Made by a program: the position numbers and the translations under genes
Part shown: positions 40,948-49,463 of the stretch, in pieces
How the letters are laid out: every line of letters starts with the position of its first letter
Position numbering within the stretch: the stretch's first letter is position 1
NCBI RefSeq assembly: GCF_014650455.1
Contig: NZ_BMUZ01000010.1
Span: 248,001-312,000, forward strand
From: Streptomyces xanthochromogenes
GTDB taxonomy: Bacteria > Actinomycetota > Actinomycetes > Streptomycetales > Streptomycetaceae
Direction: 5' to 3'
Length of the DNA: 64,000 bases
Notes under the pieces: generated by a model
The model's input: the letters and a program-made list of their open reading frames with translations, nothing else
What the model was told of the DNA's origin: nothing
Databases searched by the model: none

Positions 40948-42492
40948 ATGAAGGGTGAGTCGAAGCTCGCTCGGCGGGCGATAGCGGCCGGTGCCGGAGC
41001 GGCCCTGGCCCTGGCCGGGCCCGCCACCGTCACCCGCGCCGACGGACCCGGGCCGGACCTGGGGCGGTTCTACGAGCAGAAGATCGGCTGGGAGCCGTGC
41101 GAGCCCACCGAGGGCCAGACCGGTGAACTCCTCGACTCCGTACGGGACATGGAGTGCAGCACCCTCAGCGTGCCGGTCGACTACGCGGACCCCGGCAAGG
41201 GCGCCATCGCGCTCGCCCTTGCCCGCATCAGGAGCGCGGCCCACGGCGACGAGCGCAAGGGGTCCGTCGTGTTCAACTTCGGCGGCCCCGGCGAATCCGG
41301 GGTGGACGGCCTTGCCGCCTTCCGGGACTTGGCGGCCGGCATCGACAAGCACTACGACCTGGTGAGCTTCGACCCGCGCGGGGTCGCCCGCAGCTCCCCC
41401 GTGCGCTGCGGCGGCGAGGACGAGGCGGGGCAGCTGGACGGCGAGGGCCAGGACGCGCCGGGTGCGGGGGCCGCCGCCGTGGCCGAGGCGCAGCGCGTCG
41501 CCCGGGCCTGCCACGCCAAGACCGGCCCGGTGCTCGACCACGTGGGCACCATCAACACCTCCCGCGACATGGATGTGTTGCGCGCGGTGCTCGGCGACAA
41601 CAAGCTCAACTACCTGGGGATCTCGTACGGGACCCGGCTCGGTGCGGTCTACGCGAGCCAGTTCCCGAAGCGGACGGGCCGGATGGTCCTGGACGCGGTC
41701 GACACCCTGCGCGGCACCGCCGAACAGGACGCGCTCGCCCAGACCAGGGGGTTCCAGCAGGCCCTGGAGGCGTTCTTCGCCGGCTGCGCCCAGCAGAACT
41801 GCGAGCTCGGCACCAGCCCGCAGCAGGTCGCCGCGACCTTCGACCGGGCGGTCGCCAAGCTGGCCGGCGGGAAGACCGTGACCGGCTCCGACAACCAGGA
41901 CTTCACCGGCGACGACCTGCACAGCGCCGTGCAGTCCGCCCTCTACAGCCAGGCCTCCTGGCCCACCCTGTCGGCCGGCATCGCCGCCCTCCTCGACGAC
42001 GACCCGACAGTCCTCGCCGCGCTCAACCCGGGCGCGGGCACGGACGACGCGCCCGCGAGCAACTCCGACGAGGCGATGCTCGCGATCAACTGCGCGGACG
42101 ACCCGGTGCGGCCGGCCGACCCGGCGAAGGCGTACGACTCGGTACAGCGCCAACTCACCGCGGAATCACCGTACTTCGGGCCCGGTTCGGCCGCGCGGGC
42201 GGTCGCCTGCGCGGGGTGGCCGGCCGGAACGGACTACATCCGCCGCATCGACCGTCCCGGCGCGCCCAAGATCCTGGTCGTGGGCGGCAAGGGCGACCCG
42301 GCGACGCCGTACCCATGGGCGCGGGACACGGCGCGACAGCTCGGGTCGGGTGTGCTGCTGACGTACGAGGGCGAGGGGCACGGGGCGTACGCCGCCTCGC
42401 AGTGCGTACGGGCCAAGGCGGACGCCTTCTTCGCGACCGGGACGGTGCCCCCGGAGGGAACCAGCTGTCCGGCGGAGGAGCCGGACGAGTAA
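40948..42492 (+). CDS. Secreted alpha/beta-hydrolase, tripeptidyl aminopeptidase (Tap) type
   Basis: A 514-residue exported peptidase. It has a signal peptide (KLARRAIAAGAGAALALAGP), oxyanion region VVFNFGGPGESG, DLVSFDPRGVARSSPV, and nucleophile elbow LGISYGTRLGAVYA (serine in GISYG). A C-terminal TAP-like domain supplies the acid and histidine (GGKGDPATPY ... EGEGHGAY). Streptomyces Tap enzymes release tripeptides from secreted protein N-termini. Four or more cysteines suggest disulfides. It is a single gene with its own start at ATG 40948. Confidence 0.88.
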   Translation: MKGESKLARRAIAAGAGAALALAGPATVTRADGPGPDLGRFYEQKIGWEPCEPTEGQTGELLDSVRDMECSTLSVPVDYADPGKGAIALALARIRSAAHGDERKGSVVFNFGGPGESGVDGLAAFRDLAAGIDKHYDLVSFDPRGVARSSPVRCGGEDEAGQLDGEGQDAPGAGAAAVAEAQRVARACHAKTGPVLDHVGTINTSRDMDVLRAVLGDNKLNYLGISYGTRLGAVYASQFPKRTGRMVLDAVDTLRGTAEQDALAQTRGFQQALEAFFAGCAQQNCELGTSPQQVAATFDRAVAKLAGGKTVTGSDNQDFTGDDLHSAVQSALYSQASWPTLSAGIAALLDDDPTVLAALNPGAGTDDAPASNSDEAMLAINCADDPVRPADPAKAYDSVQRQLTAESPYFGPGSAARAVACAGWPAGTDYIRRIDRPGAPKILVVGGKGDPATPYPWARDTARQLGSGVLLTYEGEGHGAYAASQCVRAKADAFFATGTVPPEGTSCPAEEPDE

Positions 42493-42577
42493 CCGTCCGG
42501 ACCGGCGCGCCCGCCCACGGCCGGCCGCCGGAAATTCGCTGGGCCGGGGGCGGGGCGAATGGCACGATCGGTCACAT

Positions 42578-43219
42578 ATGGATACTCAGCACATGGTCCC
42601 CGAGCCCACGTCGTCCGACCCCATGTCTTCGGCGCCCACATCGCCTGAGCCCACGTCGTCCGACCCCGTGTCTTCGGGGTCCGTATCGCCCGAGCCCACC
42701 TCGCCCAGCGCCACGGACTGGCGTACCCGGCCCGAGACCGCGGCGGACGTCGCGGCGGTACGGGCCGTGAACCTGGCCGCGTTCCCCACCGCCTCCGAGG
42801 CGGACCTCGTCGACGCGCTGCGCGCCGACGAGGCGTGGATCCCCGGGCTCTCGATCGTGACGGTGGCCCCGGACGGCTCGGTCGCGGGCCACGCCCTGCT
42901 CACCCGGTGCCGGGTGGACGGCGCCCCGGCGCTGGCCCTCGCCCCGGTGGCGGTGACTCCGGAGCACCAGCGCACGGGCGCGGGTTCCGCCGCGGTGCGG
43001 GCGGCGCTCGGGGCCGCGCGGGAGCTGGGCGAGGACCTGGTCCTGGTGCTCGGCCACCCGGACTACTACCCGCGCTTCGGATTCGCCCGGGCCTCGGCCC
43101 TGGGCATCCGGGCCCCCTTCGAGGTGTCCGACGAGGCCCTGATGGCGCTCCGGCTGCGGCCCGAGAGAGCTTCGGCGCCGACGGGCGTGATCCAGTACGC
43201 GGCGCCGTTCGGCGTATAG
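42578..43219 (+). CDS. GNAT N-acetyltransferase (YhbS-like)
   Basis: A 213-residue protein. About 45 N-terminal residues are a repeat of PTS/SDP/SPEP units, encoded by near-identical 15-18 bp blocks. The GNAT domain follows: acceptor strand ALALAPVAVTPEHQRTGAGS (motif A, acetyl-CoA pyrophosphate loop QRTGAG) and GHPDYYPRFGFARA, which is diagnostic of YhbS-type enzymes. The substrate is unknown. No clear ribosome site precedes ATG 42578, and ATG 42593 is an alternative. Confidence 0.85.
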   Translation: MDTQHMVPEPTSSDPMSSAPTSPEPTSSDPVSSGSVSPEPTSPSATDWRTRPETAADVAAVRAVNLAAFPTASEADLVDALRADEAWIPGLSIVTVAPDGSVAGHALLTRCRVDGAPALALAPVAVTPEHQRTGAGSAAVRAALGAARELGEDLVLVLGHPDYYPRFGFARASALGIRAPFEVSDEALMALRLRPERASAPTGVIQYAAPFGV

Positions 43220-43255
43220 GAACGGCCCCCACATGCGCTGCGGCGGGGCGCTGCG

Positions 43256-43300
43256 GCGGATGTGCGACGACGGATGTGCGACGACGGATGTGCGACGACG
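43256..43300. repeat. 14-bp tandem repeat behind the GNAT gene
   Basis: Three copies of CGGATGTGCGACGA are followed by three GCCGAGTCGC units (to about 43345), in the gap between convergent genes. Confidence 0.85.
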
Positions 43301-43352
43301 GCCGAGTCGCCCCGGGCCGAGTCGCAACTGCCGAGTCGCCCCGGCCGCCCGG

Positions 43353-44606
43353 TTACGGCCGCCGTGCCGTGCCGCCCGCCCGGAACTGGGAGTCCGCAGG
43401 GCGCCTCAAGGCCCCCAACACCCAGGCGGTGTAACAGTGTTCGGTCACCACATAGACCGGGGTCGGCCCGTCCCGGCACTCCACCACCTGCGATCCGGGT
43501 GCGGGCCGGGGCCCTGGATCGGTCCAGTACGGCGGGCGGACCCGGACCGCCGTGAGGGTGCGCGGCACGGGGCAGCGGGCGAGCCGGCCGAACGGGTCGG
43601 GAGTGGAGGCGAGCAGGCCCGGTGCGGCGACCAGATAGCCGAACCCCTCCTGGCTGTAAGGGACTTCACCGCGAATCGTGCCCGGGAAGCACTCCTCGAC
43701 GAACGGGGCCAGCGGGGCCACCTTGATGGTGTCGGTGGTGCGGCGCCGACGGCGGTGCGTCACCCAGGCGGACCCGGCGAGGACCGGTACCGCCCCGACC
43801 GTCGTCAGCAGCACGGCGGTCGGCACCCCGCCGGTGACCCACGGCGTACCGAAGGCGAAACACGAGATCAGCAGCACCGAGGCGAGCGGCAGGGTAATCC
43901 GCCAGGGCTCCTGAGAGCCCGCCCCGGCGGACCCTGCGGACCCTGCGGACCCTGCGGACCCGGCGGACCCGGCAGATCCGGAGACCTCGATGGACCCGGC
44001 CGCCCCGGGGACCCCGGTGGCACGCCGTGCCGAGCAGTACGCGCCGCGCAGACAGGCCACGCCCACGGAGAACAGAAAGAGCGCGGCGGCCAGCGGCAGC
44101 CGGTAACCGCCGCGCGGGTCCGCCGTCGTGTACTGGCGCAGGCTCCGGTATTCGACGTATCTGATCTCCCCACGCCAGTACGTGAGTTGAAGCGCGACGC
44201 CGGGCCGGACCAGAGCGAAGACGGGGGTGCGGCCGTCCATCTTGATGCGGCGCGGGACCGCGGCGGCGGCCCGGCCCGGCCCGCGCGCGTGCGGGCTGGC
44301 CTTCAGCCGCCCGGGCAGCGCCACGGGCCCGTCCTGTGCGTGGCCGAGGCCCAGCCAGTAGTACGTGGAGCGGTGCTGGTGGTCGGCCGCGGTCGAGGTC
44401 ACCGTGGCCGAGATGGTGTGTCTGCACTCCGTCGAGACCTCGGCGACCGGGCAGTCGCCCGCCGCCGTGAACGCGCGCTCGACGTCGAGTGCGTGGGGCA
44501 CGGTGACCAGGAGCAGCCAGCCGGCGACGAGCCCGAGCACGATGCCGATCGCCGTGCGGCCGAGGGCGGGCGACCGGTGGCGGGCCGGGGCGGTGGGCGC
44601 GTTCAT
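43353..44606 (-). CDS. Multi-span membrane protein of unknown function
   Basis: A 417-residue protein with about four to five membrane helices (about residues 17-38, 168-186, 238-255 and 260-280). An extracytoplasmic segment after helix one contains a cysteine pair. A run of Gly-Ser-Ala repeats (about 210-228) precedes helix three. The C-terminal third is soluble, with a VVECRDGPTPVYVVTEHCYT segment. I recognise no domain. Coding bias is good through the whole frame. Confidence 0.7.
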   Translation of the reverse strand: MNAPTAPARHRSPALGRTAIGIVLGLVAGWLLLVTVPHALDVERAFTAAGDCPVAEVSTECRHTISATVTSTAADHQHRSTYYWLGLGHAQDGPVALPGRLKASPHARGPGRAAAAVPRRIKMDGRTPVFALVRPGVALQLTYWRGEIRYVEYRSLRQYTTADPRGGYRLPLAAALFLFSVGVACLRGAYCSARRATGVPGAAGSIEVSGSAGSAGSAGSAGSAGSAGAGSQEPWRITLPLASVLLISCFAFGTPWVTGGVPTAVLLTTVGAVPVLAGSAWVTHRRRRRTTDTIKVAPLAPFVEECFPGTIRGEVPYSQEGFGYLVAAPGLLASTPDPFGRLARCPVPRTLTAVRVRPPYWTDPGPRPAPGSQVVECRDGPTPVYVVTEHCYTAWVLGALRRPADSQFRAGGTARRP

Positions 44607-45173
44607 CGCTCGCCGCTTGGGGGCGCGTGCCCCGCGGAAGGGGATGACGGGATCATCATCCGGTCATCGTGAACCCATCCGACCCGAAGTTTCCTCCGTG
44701 GAAAGGTGGTTCAGACCATTGGGCCGTCGACTTGGGGCCCGACGGAATCGATCAAGCGGTGGTCGCCGCGCCGGCGCACCCCGGCGCGGATCGGCCCGCC
44801 GACCTGCGCGGGTTCACCCATAGGTGTGAGCCGGGCGAAACATGGGCCACTGGCATGTGCGCGTAGGCACTGCGTGCCGCGGGGGAGCGGCGGAGGGCGG
44901 GGCGTGGACGCGGTCCGGGCCGGCGGCAACAGACATCGTCGACACCCTGATGTTCCGGGGCGCCCGGTGCGAGAATTCGGTCCACACAAGCCAGCCGTCG
45001 ACTATGTGCGGACCAACCCGGCACATGCGTTGCCACAGGTCCATCGAGGTCCATCGAGGTCCATCGAGGTGCATTCCCCACATGCACACCACCGTGGTAC
45101 TCCCCGACTGCGTACGAGCCGCCATGAACGGGCATATGCCTATTCGGCGCTCCCGAGTGAAGGTGATGGGGCC
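44607..45173. other. Intergenic region upstream of the CheY-like gene
   Basis: No gene is supported in these 567 bases. GTCCATCGAG is repeated three times in tandem at about 45039-45068. Several CACATGCR/ATGTGCGG words occur between 44990 and 45090. The promoter of the receiver-domain gene must lie here. Confidence 0.5.
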
Positions 45174-45692
45174 ATGTCCGCGGACATGAAGGTGCTACTG
45201 GTCGACGACCACGAGGACAACCTGTTCGCCATGGAGAGCATCCTCGCGCCGCTCGGCTACCCGCTGGAGCTCGCGACCAGCGGGGACGCCGCCCTCAAGG
45301 CCGCGCTGCACGGGGGGATAGCGGTCGCGGTCCTCGACGTCGTGATGCCCGGCGTGAGCGGCCTGGACGTCGCCCGCTACCTGAGCCGCCTCACCCAGAC
45401 CCAGCTGATCCCCGTCATCCTGGTGACCGGGATGGGCCAGGACAGTGAACTGGCCGCCCAGGCACTGCACTTGGGCGTGGCCGACTACCTGATCAAGCCC
45501 CTTGACCCCTGGGCCTTACGGATCAAGGTCCAGTACCTCTACCGCGCCAGCCCCCTCCTCACGGCCGCCCCGCGGCAGCGCGGCCCCCGCAACCACCCTG
45601 CGGAACCGGCTCAACTCCCGGCACGGCGACGCCAGTTGCACCCACCGGAAACCGTCCGCGTCCCGCGCCGGCCGGACGAGCCCCCGCGCTGA
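45174..45692 (+). CDS. CheY-like single-domain response regulator with basic tail
   Basis: A 172-residue protein. The receiver domain (about residues 5-125) is complete: D11-D12, phospho-acceptor D55 (AVLDVVMPG), T85 and K108 (YLIKPLDP). The remaining 45 residues are Pro/Arg/Gln-rich without a DNA-binding domain, so output must be through protein contact. ATG 45174 has GAAGGTGAT upstream. Leucine 115 is a TTA codon (45516-45518), making translation dependent on the bldA tRNA in Streptomyces. No kinase gene adjoins it. Confidence 0.88.
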   Translation: MSADMKVLLVDDHEDNLFAMESILAPLGYPLELATSGDAALKAALHGGIAVAVLDVVMPGVSGLDVARYLSRLTQTQLIPVILVTGMGQDSELAAQALHLGVADYLIKPLDPWALRIKVQYLYRASPLLTAAPRQRGPRNHPAEPAQLPARRRQLHPPETVRVPRRPDEPPR

Positions 45693-45726
45693 GAAGGCCC
45701 CGCCCGGGTTCCCGGACGGGGCCTTC
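45693..45726. terminator. Bidirectional terminator between convergent genes
   Basis: GAAGGCCCCG pairs with CGGGGCCTTC, with a further 4-5 bp inner stem after one mismatch. It begins directly after the CheY-like stop codon and ends 19 bases before the stop of the convergent gene. Confidence 0.85.
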
Positions 45727-45744
45727 CTGTGCCGATCGGGCGGC

Positions 45745-48705
45745 TTAGGCCGCGGGAGCCGCGGCGGTGACGGTGTAGGCGCCCGGCAGATATCCCGGTG
45801 ACCGGGTGCCGACCGTGTAGCCGGGCCCGCCCACCACGACGTCGTAGACGCCCGGTGCCACGTCCTGCGTGGTGAGCAGCACGGTGAGAGAGGTGCCGTC
45901 GGGGCTGACGGAGACGGCCCGGCTCATGCTGTACGGGCTCGCCGAGCTTCCGTTGGAGGCGAGTTGCACCGGGGTGCCGAGCGTCAGGTCGGTGCCGTGC
46001 AGCACCACCTGCTGCGTCCCGGCCGGGCCGCTCGCCGGGCTCACGGAGGACACGTCGGGCGCCTTGGGGTAGCTGGAACAGCCCTGCTGGCAGACCCCCT
46101 GCATCGTGTACTCGACCGGGGTGGACGCCGATCCCGCGCTCACCACCATCACGTACTCGCCCGCTTCGGCGGAGGAGCCGGTCAGGCAGTCGAAGCTGAA
46201 GTCACCGACGTTGTTGCCGAAGCACTGGTACGCGTAGTCGGTGCCGGTTCCGCCGAAGCGGGTGTTGCTCAGGAGGCTCACCGACGGCGTGCCGGTGGTG
46301 CTGTTGTCGGCGCCGTAGACGGAGAACCGCTGCGAGGGCTTCATGGTGACGACGGCGCAGTACGCCGTCGCCGACTCGGTGAAGACGCCGCCGCGCACGG
46401 AGAACCCGTCGGGCGAGACCGAATTGGCCGTACACTCCGGCGCCCAGCCCGCCGCCGTACCGATGCGCCAGGTGTCGAGATGCGCGTCGATGGGCGCATC
46501 GGTGTATCCGAGAGCCGTGGCGAAGACGACGTAGGACGTCGACCCGGTGGCGCGGCAGGAAGAGCCGCTCTGCGTCATGCACACGATCGTGCCGGAGGCG
46601 TCGGCCACACCCAGCTCGGCGCCCGTGCCCCAGGCGGCGGTCGGAGTGCGCACGCCGAACCAGAACTTGTCCGTCGACGCTCCCTCGACGCGCACGCATC
46701 CGCTGTCCAGCGCCGAGCCGAAGGTCAACCCGGTGGACGTGCCGCCGACGGCGAGCGACTGGGGGGCGGCGCACGTGGCCGTCGGGGAGATGTCCCGCCG
46801 GACCAGGTGGTACGTGTCGGGGCCGCCGGTGCCGACCAGCGCCGCCGTGTAGGCCACCCCGGGCCGGAACGCACAGGTGGTCGTGGAGCTGACGCTCGTC
46901 CCGCACACCGCGTTGCCCGCGCCGTCGTACACCCGCACCGAGGCGTTGACCCGGTTCGCCGTGTTCGTGTAGTCGAACATCTCGGCGGCGGAGTGGTCGC
47001 CGACGCCAATGGCCAGGCACGACGTCCGGTGCTCCGCCGTGAGCGCCACTTCGGTGCCCGGTGAACGGCCGAACGGCGTCTGCGCCCAGGTGGTGCAGCC
47101 GGTGGCGTCGCCGGTGCGGTGGATCGTGACCCGGTACGCGCCCTTGGCGGGCCCGGCCAGCACCGCGTGGAAGGGCGCGGTTCCGGTCAGCCGGCAGACG
47201 CCGAAGTCGTAGTCGGAGCCGCACTGTTGGACGCCCTTGGCGTCGAAGACGGTCACATCGGGGTCCGCGCCGTCGGCGGGCGGGCTGTCGACCAGGTAGA
47301 GGCCTTCCCCGGTGGCCGTCGCGAGAGTGCGGCAGAGCTGCTGGCCGGCGCCCTTGAAGGTGCCCGTCGCGGGCCCCGAGGCGAAGCCGTCGTCGCGCGC
47401 GGCGGTGCAGCCCTTCGTCTGGTCCGTGGCGTGGAAGGCGATGCCGAAGGCGTCCGAGGCGTCGCCTGCGTCGCGCGCCCAGACGTAGTCGCCGGCCTCC
47501 AGGGTGCAGGGCTCGGTCGGGGTGGCGGGGCACACCGTCGTGCCGTCGGGCCGGTAGAGCCTGCCGGAGACGGCGGAGGCGGTGCCGACCGGCGAGAACA
47601 GGTACGGCCCGGTGGCGGGCACGCGCAGGGTGCGGCAGCGCGTCGTCGAACCCGTGCCGGGAACCGTGCCGTACGCCTGCGGCTGTACGACGGGGCAGCC
47701 GGCCGGCTTGGACAGGCGAGCGGTGGTGAGGCCGTAGGTGACGCCCGTGGCGTACGGCTGGTTCAGCTGCACACGGAACGGGGCGGTGCCCTTCAGCGCG
47801 CAGTCGATGTCGGCACTGCCCGTCTGACGGGTGGAGCAGACCTGCGCCCCGGTGCTGTCGTAGACCGTCGTGGTCACCTGTCCCGTGGATACATGGGCGC
47901 GCAGCACGTCCCCGTCGGCCATGGGCAGGATGTAGCAGCGGCCCGCCGAGCCCGCGGCGAGGGTGCCGTCGAAGGTCTTCGGCGCCGCGAGCGAGGTGTT
48001 GGCGGCGGCCACCTTGGTGCAGGAGGTGCCGGAGAGCAGCGTGGTGTACGCGACGGAGAAGCCGCCGCTGCCGAAGACGTCGGTGAACGACAGGGTGTAC
48101 GTGCCGGCCGTCGCCGTCCGGCACCGCGCCGGTCCGTATCCGTCGGGCTGCTCGCAGGAGGCCGCGGAGCCGTCCGGGGCGGTCAGCTTCGGGTGCTCGG
48201 CCTGGTTGTCGGTGGAGACGACCTGGACCAGGACCACGTCGTTCGGCCGCGCCAGGGCGACCGTGAAGCTCGCGCCCTGCGCCGGCCACTGCGCGCAGGT
48301 GTACACGGTGTCCGGTGCGAGCGCTCCGGAGCAGACGTCCGGCGTACCGCTCCGGCCGATCTGCCGTGCGGCGGCCGCGTGCTGCTGCCCGGCCGTGTCC
48401 TTCTGTGGCGTGTCCTTCTGTGGCGTGGCGCCGGGCCGGACGCCCTTGCCCGTCGCCGCCTCGGAGGCCGGACGCGCCTCGGAACGGTCCTGCGCGGCCG
48501 GGGCCTTCCCGCTCGACGCGGCCGACACCGGGCTCGCGGCCGGCACGGGAACGGCGGCCGGCATGGGAACGGCGGCCGCCGCCGCGGTGCCGGTCTGTCC
48601 GGCGAGCGAGGCGACGACGGCGACGATCAGAGCCACGGACGAGACGACGCCCGAAGCCACGGGTCTCTTTCTCTGCCGCTCGTAGCGGCTGCGCAGTTGC
48701 ACCAT
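45745..48705 (-). CDS. Giant secreted protein with repeated four-cysteine modules
   Basis: A 986-residue exported protein. After a basic signal peptide (helix about residues 16-44) and an Ala/Pro-rich region to about 115, about seven modules of roughly 105 residues follow. Each has four cysteines in the order (G)C - about 25 residues - RC/LC - about 35 - VC - about 10 - C. Typical pieces are YDSTGAQVCSTRQ, YRPDGTTVCPAT, FDAKGVQQCGSD and YDGAGNAVCGTS, resembling pre-peptidase C-terminal beta-sandwiches. An IPT/TIG-like domain (SVSPASGPAGTQQVVLHG onward) closes the protein. It is probably a surface or matrix protein. No catalytic motif is seen. Confidence 0.82.
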   Translation of the reverse strand: MVQLRSRYERQRKRPVASGVVSSVALIVAVVASLAGQTGTAAAAAVPMPAAVPVPAASPVSAASSGKAPAAQDRSEARPASEAATGKGVRPGATPQKDTPQKDTAGQQHAAAARQIGRSGTPDVCSGALAPDTVYTCAQWPAQGASFTVALARPNDVVLVQVVSTDNQAEHPKLTAPDGSAASCEQPDGYGPARCRTATAGTYTLSFTDVFGSGGFSVAYTTLLSGTSCTKVAAANTSLAAPKTFDGTLAAGSAGRCYILPMADGDVLRAHVSTGQVTTTVYDSTGAQVCSTRQTGSADIDCALKGTAPFRVQLNQPYATGVTYGLTTARLSKPAGCPVVQPQAYGTVPGTGSTTRCRTLRVPATGPYLFSPVGTASAVSGRLYRPDGTTVCPATPTEPCTLEAGDYVWARDAGDASDAFGIAFHATDQTKGCTAARDDGFASGPATGTFKGAGQQLCRTLATATGEGLYLVDSPPADGADPDVTVFDAKGVQQCGSDYDFGVCRLTGTAPFHAVLAGPAKGAYRVTIHRTGDATGCTTWAQTPFGRSPGTEVALTAEHRTSCLAIGVGDHSAAEMFDYTNTANRVNASVRVYDGAGNAVCGTSVSSTTTCAFRPGVAYTAALVGTGGPDTYHLVRRDISPTATCAAPQSLAVGGTSTGLTFGSALDSGCVRVEGASTDKFWFGVRTPTAAWGTGAELGVADASGTIVCMTQSGSSCRATGSTSYVVFATALGYTDAPIDAHLDTWRIGTAAGWAPECTANSVSPDGFSVRGGVFTESATAYCAVVTMKPSQRFSVYGADNSTTGTPSVSLLSNTRFGGTGTDYAYQCFGNNVGDFSFDCLTGSSAEAGEYVMVVSAGSASTPVEYTMQGVCQQGCSSYPKAPDVSSVSPASGPAGTQQVVLHGTDLTLGTPVQLASNGSSASPYSMSRAVSVSPDGTSLTVLLTTQDVAPGVYDVVVGGPGYTVGTRSPGYLPGAYTVTAAAPAA

Positions 48706-48860
48706 GTGGTCCCCCCCCTGGGAACGAAGAACTCACCCCTGTTGTGCACAGGAGTGCCGATCGGGCGGAGTGTAACGAGGGCGTCGGACAGCCGTTCGAC
48801 CTTTTTCCGGCCCGCCCCCAGGGCCGGCGGCGCGGCCGCCCCGGACATGGCCGCCCCGGA

Positions 48861-48924
48861 CACGGAGGAGCCGGAACACGGAGGAGCCGGAACACGGAGG
48901 AGCCGGAACACGGAGGGGGTCGGG
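48861..48924. repeat. 16-bp tandem repeat between secreted-protein gene and tRNA-Ser
   Basis: Four copies of CACGGAGGAGCCGGAA start at 48861, 48877, 48893 and 48909; a fifth partial copy is near 48937. Confidence 0.88.
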
Positions 48925-49034
48925 AAGTTGGGAGAGCCGGAACACGGAGGAGGCCGGGAAACAGGAAGGCCGGGATCTGGGGTGAGCACCTGGGCCCGGA
49001 GAAGGCCCGACCATGGGGATGCCCCGGACACGGA

Positions 49035-49068
49035 GAAGGCCCCGGCCGGTTTCCCGGTCGGGGCCTTC
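49035..49068 (-). terminator. Terminator downstream of tRNA-Ser(GGA)
   Basis: GAAGGCCCCG pairs with CGGGGCCTTC (49035-49044 with 49059-49068), continued by a 5-bp inner stem including one G-U pair. It lies 23 bases beyond the tRNA 3' end. Confidence 0.82.
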
Positions 49069-49090
49069 AACATCGTGCCCGGTGAGGCAC

Positions 49091-49178
49091 TGGCGGAGGA
49101 TACGAGATTCGAACTCGTGAGGGGTTGCCCCCAACACGCTTTCCAAGCGTGCGCCCTAGGCCACTAGGCGAATCCTCC
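49091..49178 (-). tRNA. tRNA-Ser(GGA)
   Basis: A complete type II tRNA: acceptor GGAGGAT/ATCCTCC, anticodon loop CTTGGAAA region with anticodon GGA, long variable arm, T arm ACGAG-TTCGAAT-CTCGT, discriminator G and encoded CCA (49091-49093). Confidence 0.95.
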
Positions 49179-49250
49179 GCGGCAAACAATACAAGACGTT
49201 GAGGGGTGCTCGCGAACTCGTTCCCACCTCGGGGATCAGGTACCCTGTGC

Positions 49251-49343
49251 GGAGCCCCTCACGTGGCGCTATCTGACTGAACTCCCCCAGGGCCGGAAGG
49301 CAGCAAGGGTAGGTCGGCTCTGGCGGGTGCGTGGGGGGCGCCT
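49251..49343 (+). ncRNA. ffs: Signal recognition particle RNA (4.5S type)
   Basis: The apical Ffh-binding domain is unmistakable: CAGGGCCGGAAGGCAGCAAGG around 49287-49308, with the GGAA tetraloop, asymmetric and symmetric loops. The outer strands (GAGCCCCTCACG at the 5' side and GCGTGGGGGGC at the 3' side) pair to close a single long hairpin. It lies directly before dnaX, its usual place in Streptomyces. A TACCCT -10-like element precedes the 5' end. Confidence 0.93.
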
Positions 49344-49463
49344 TATTTTGTGCGGCGCGGGATGCCCGTTCCCCTTGCGGGCGGGGCCGGTTCGGCCGGG
49401 GGGCCCGGGACGGGCCGTCGTCGGCGGGCCCGGTTGTCAGTGGGCCCCGATAACCTCGTATGC

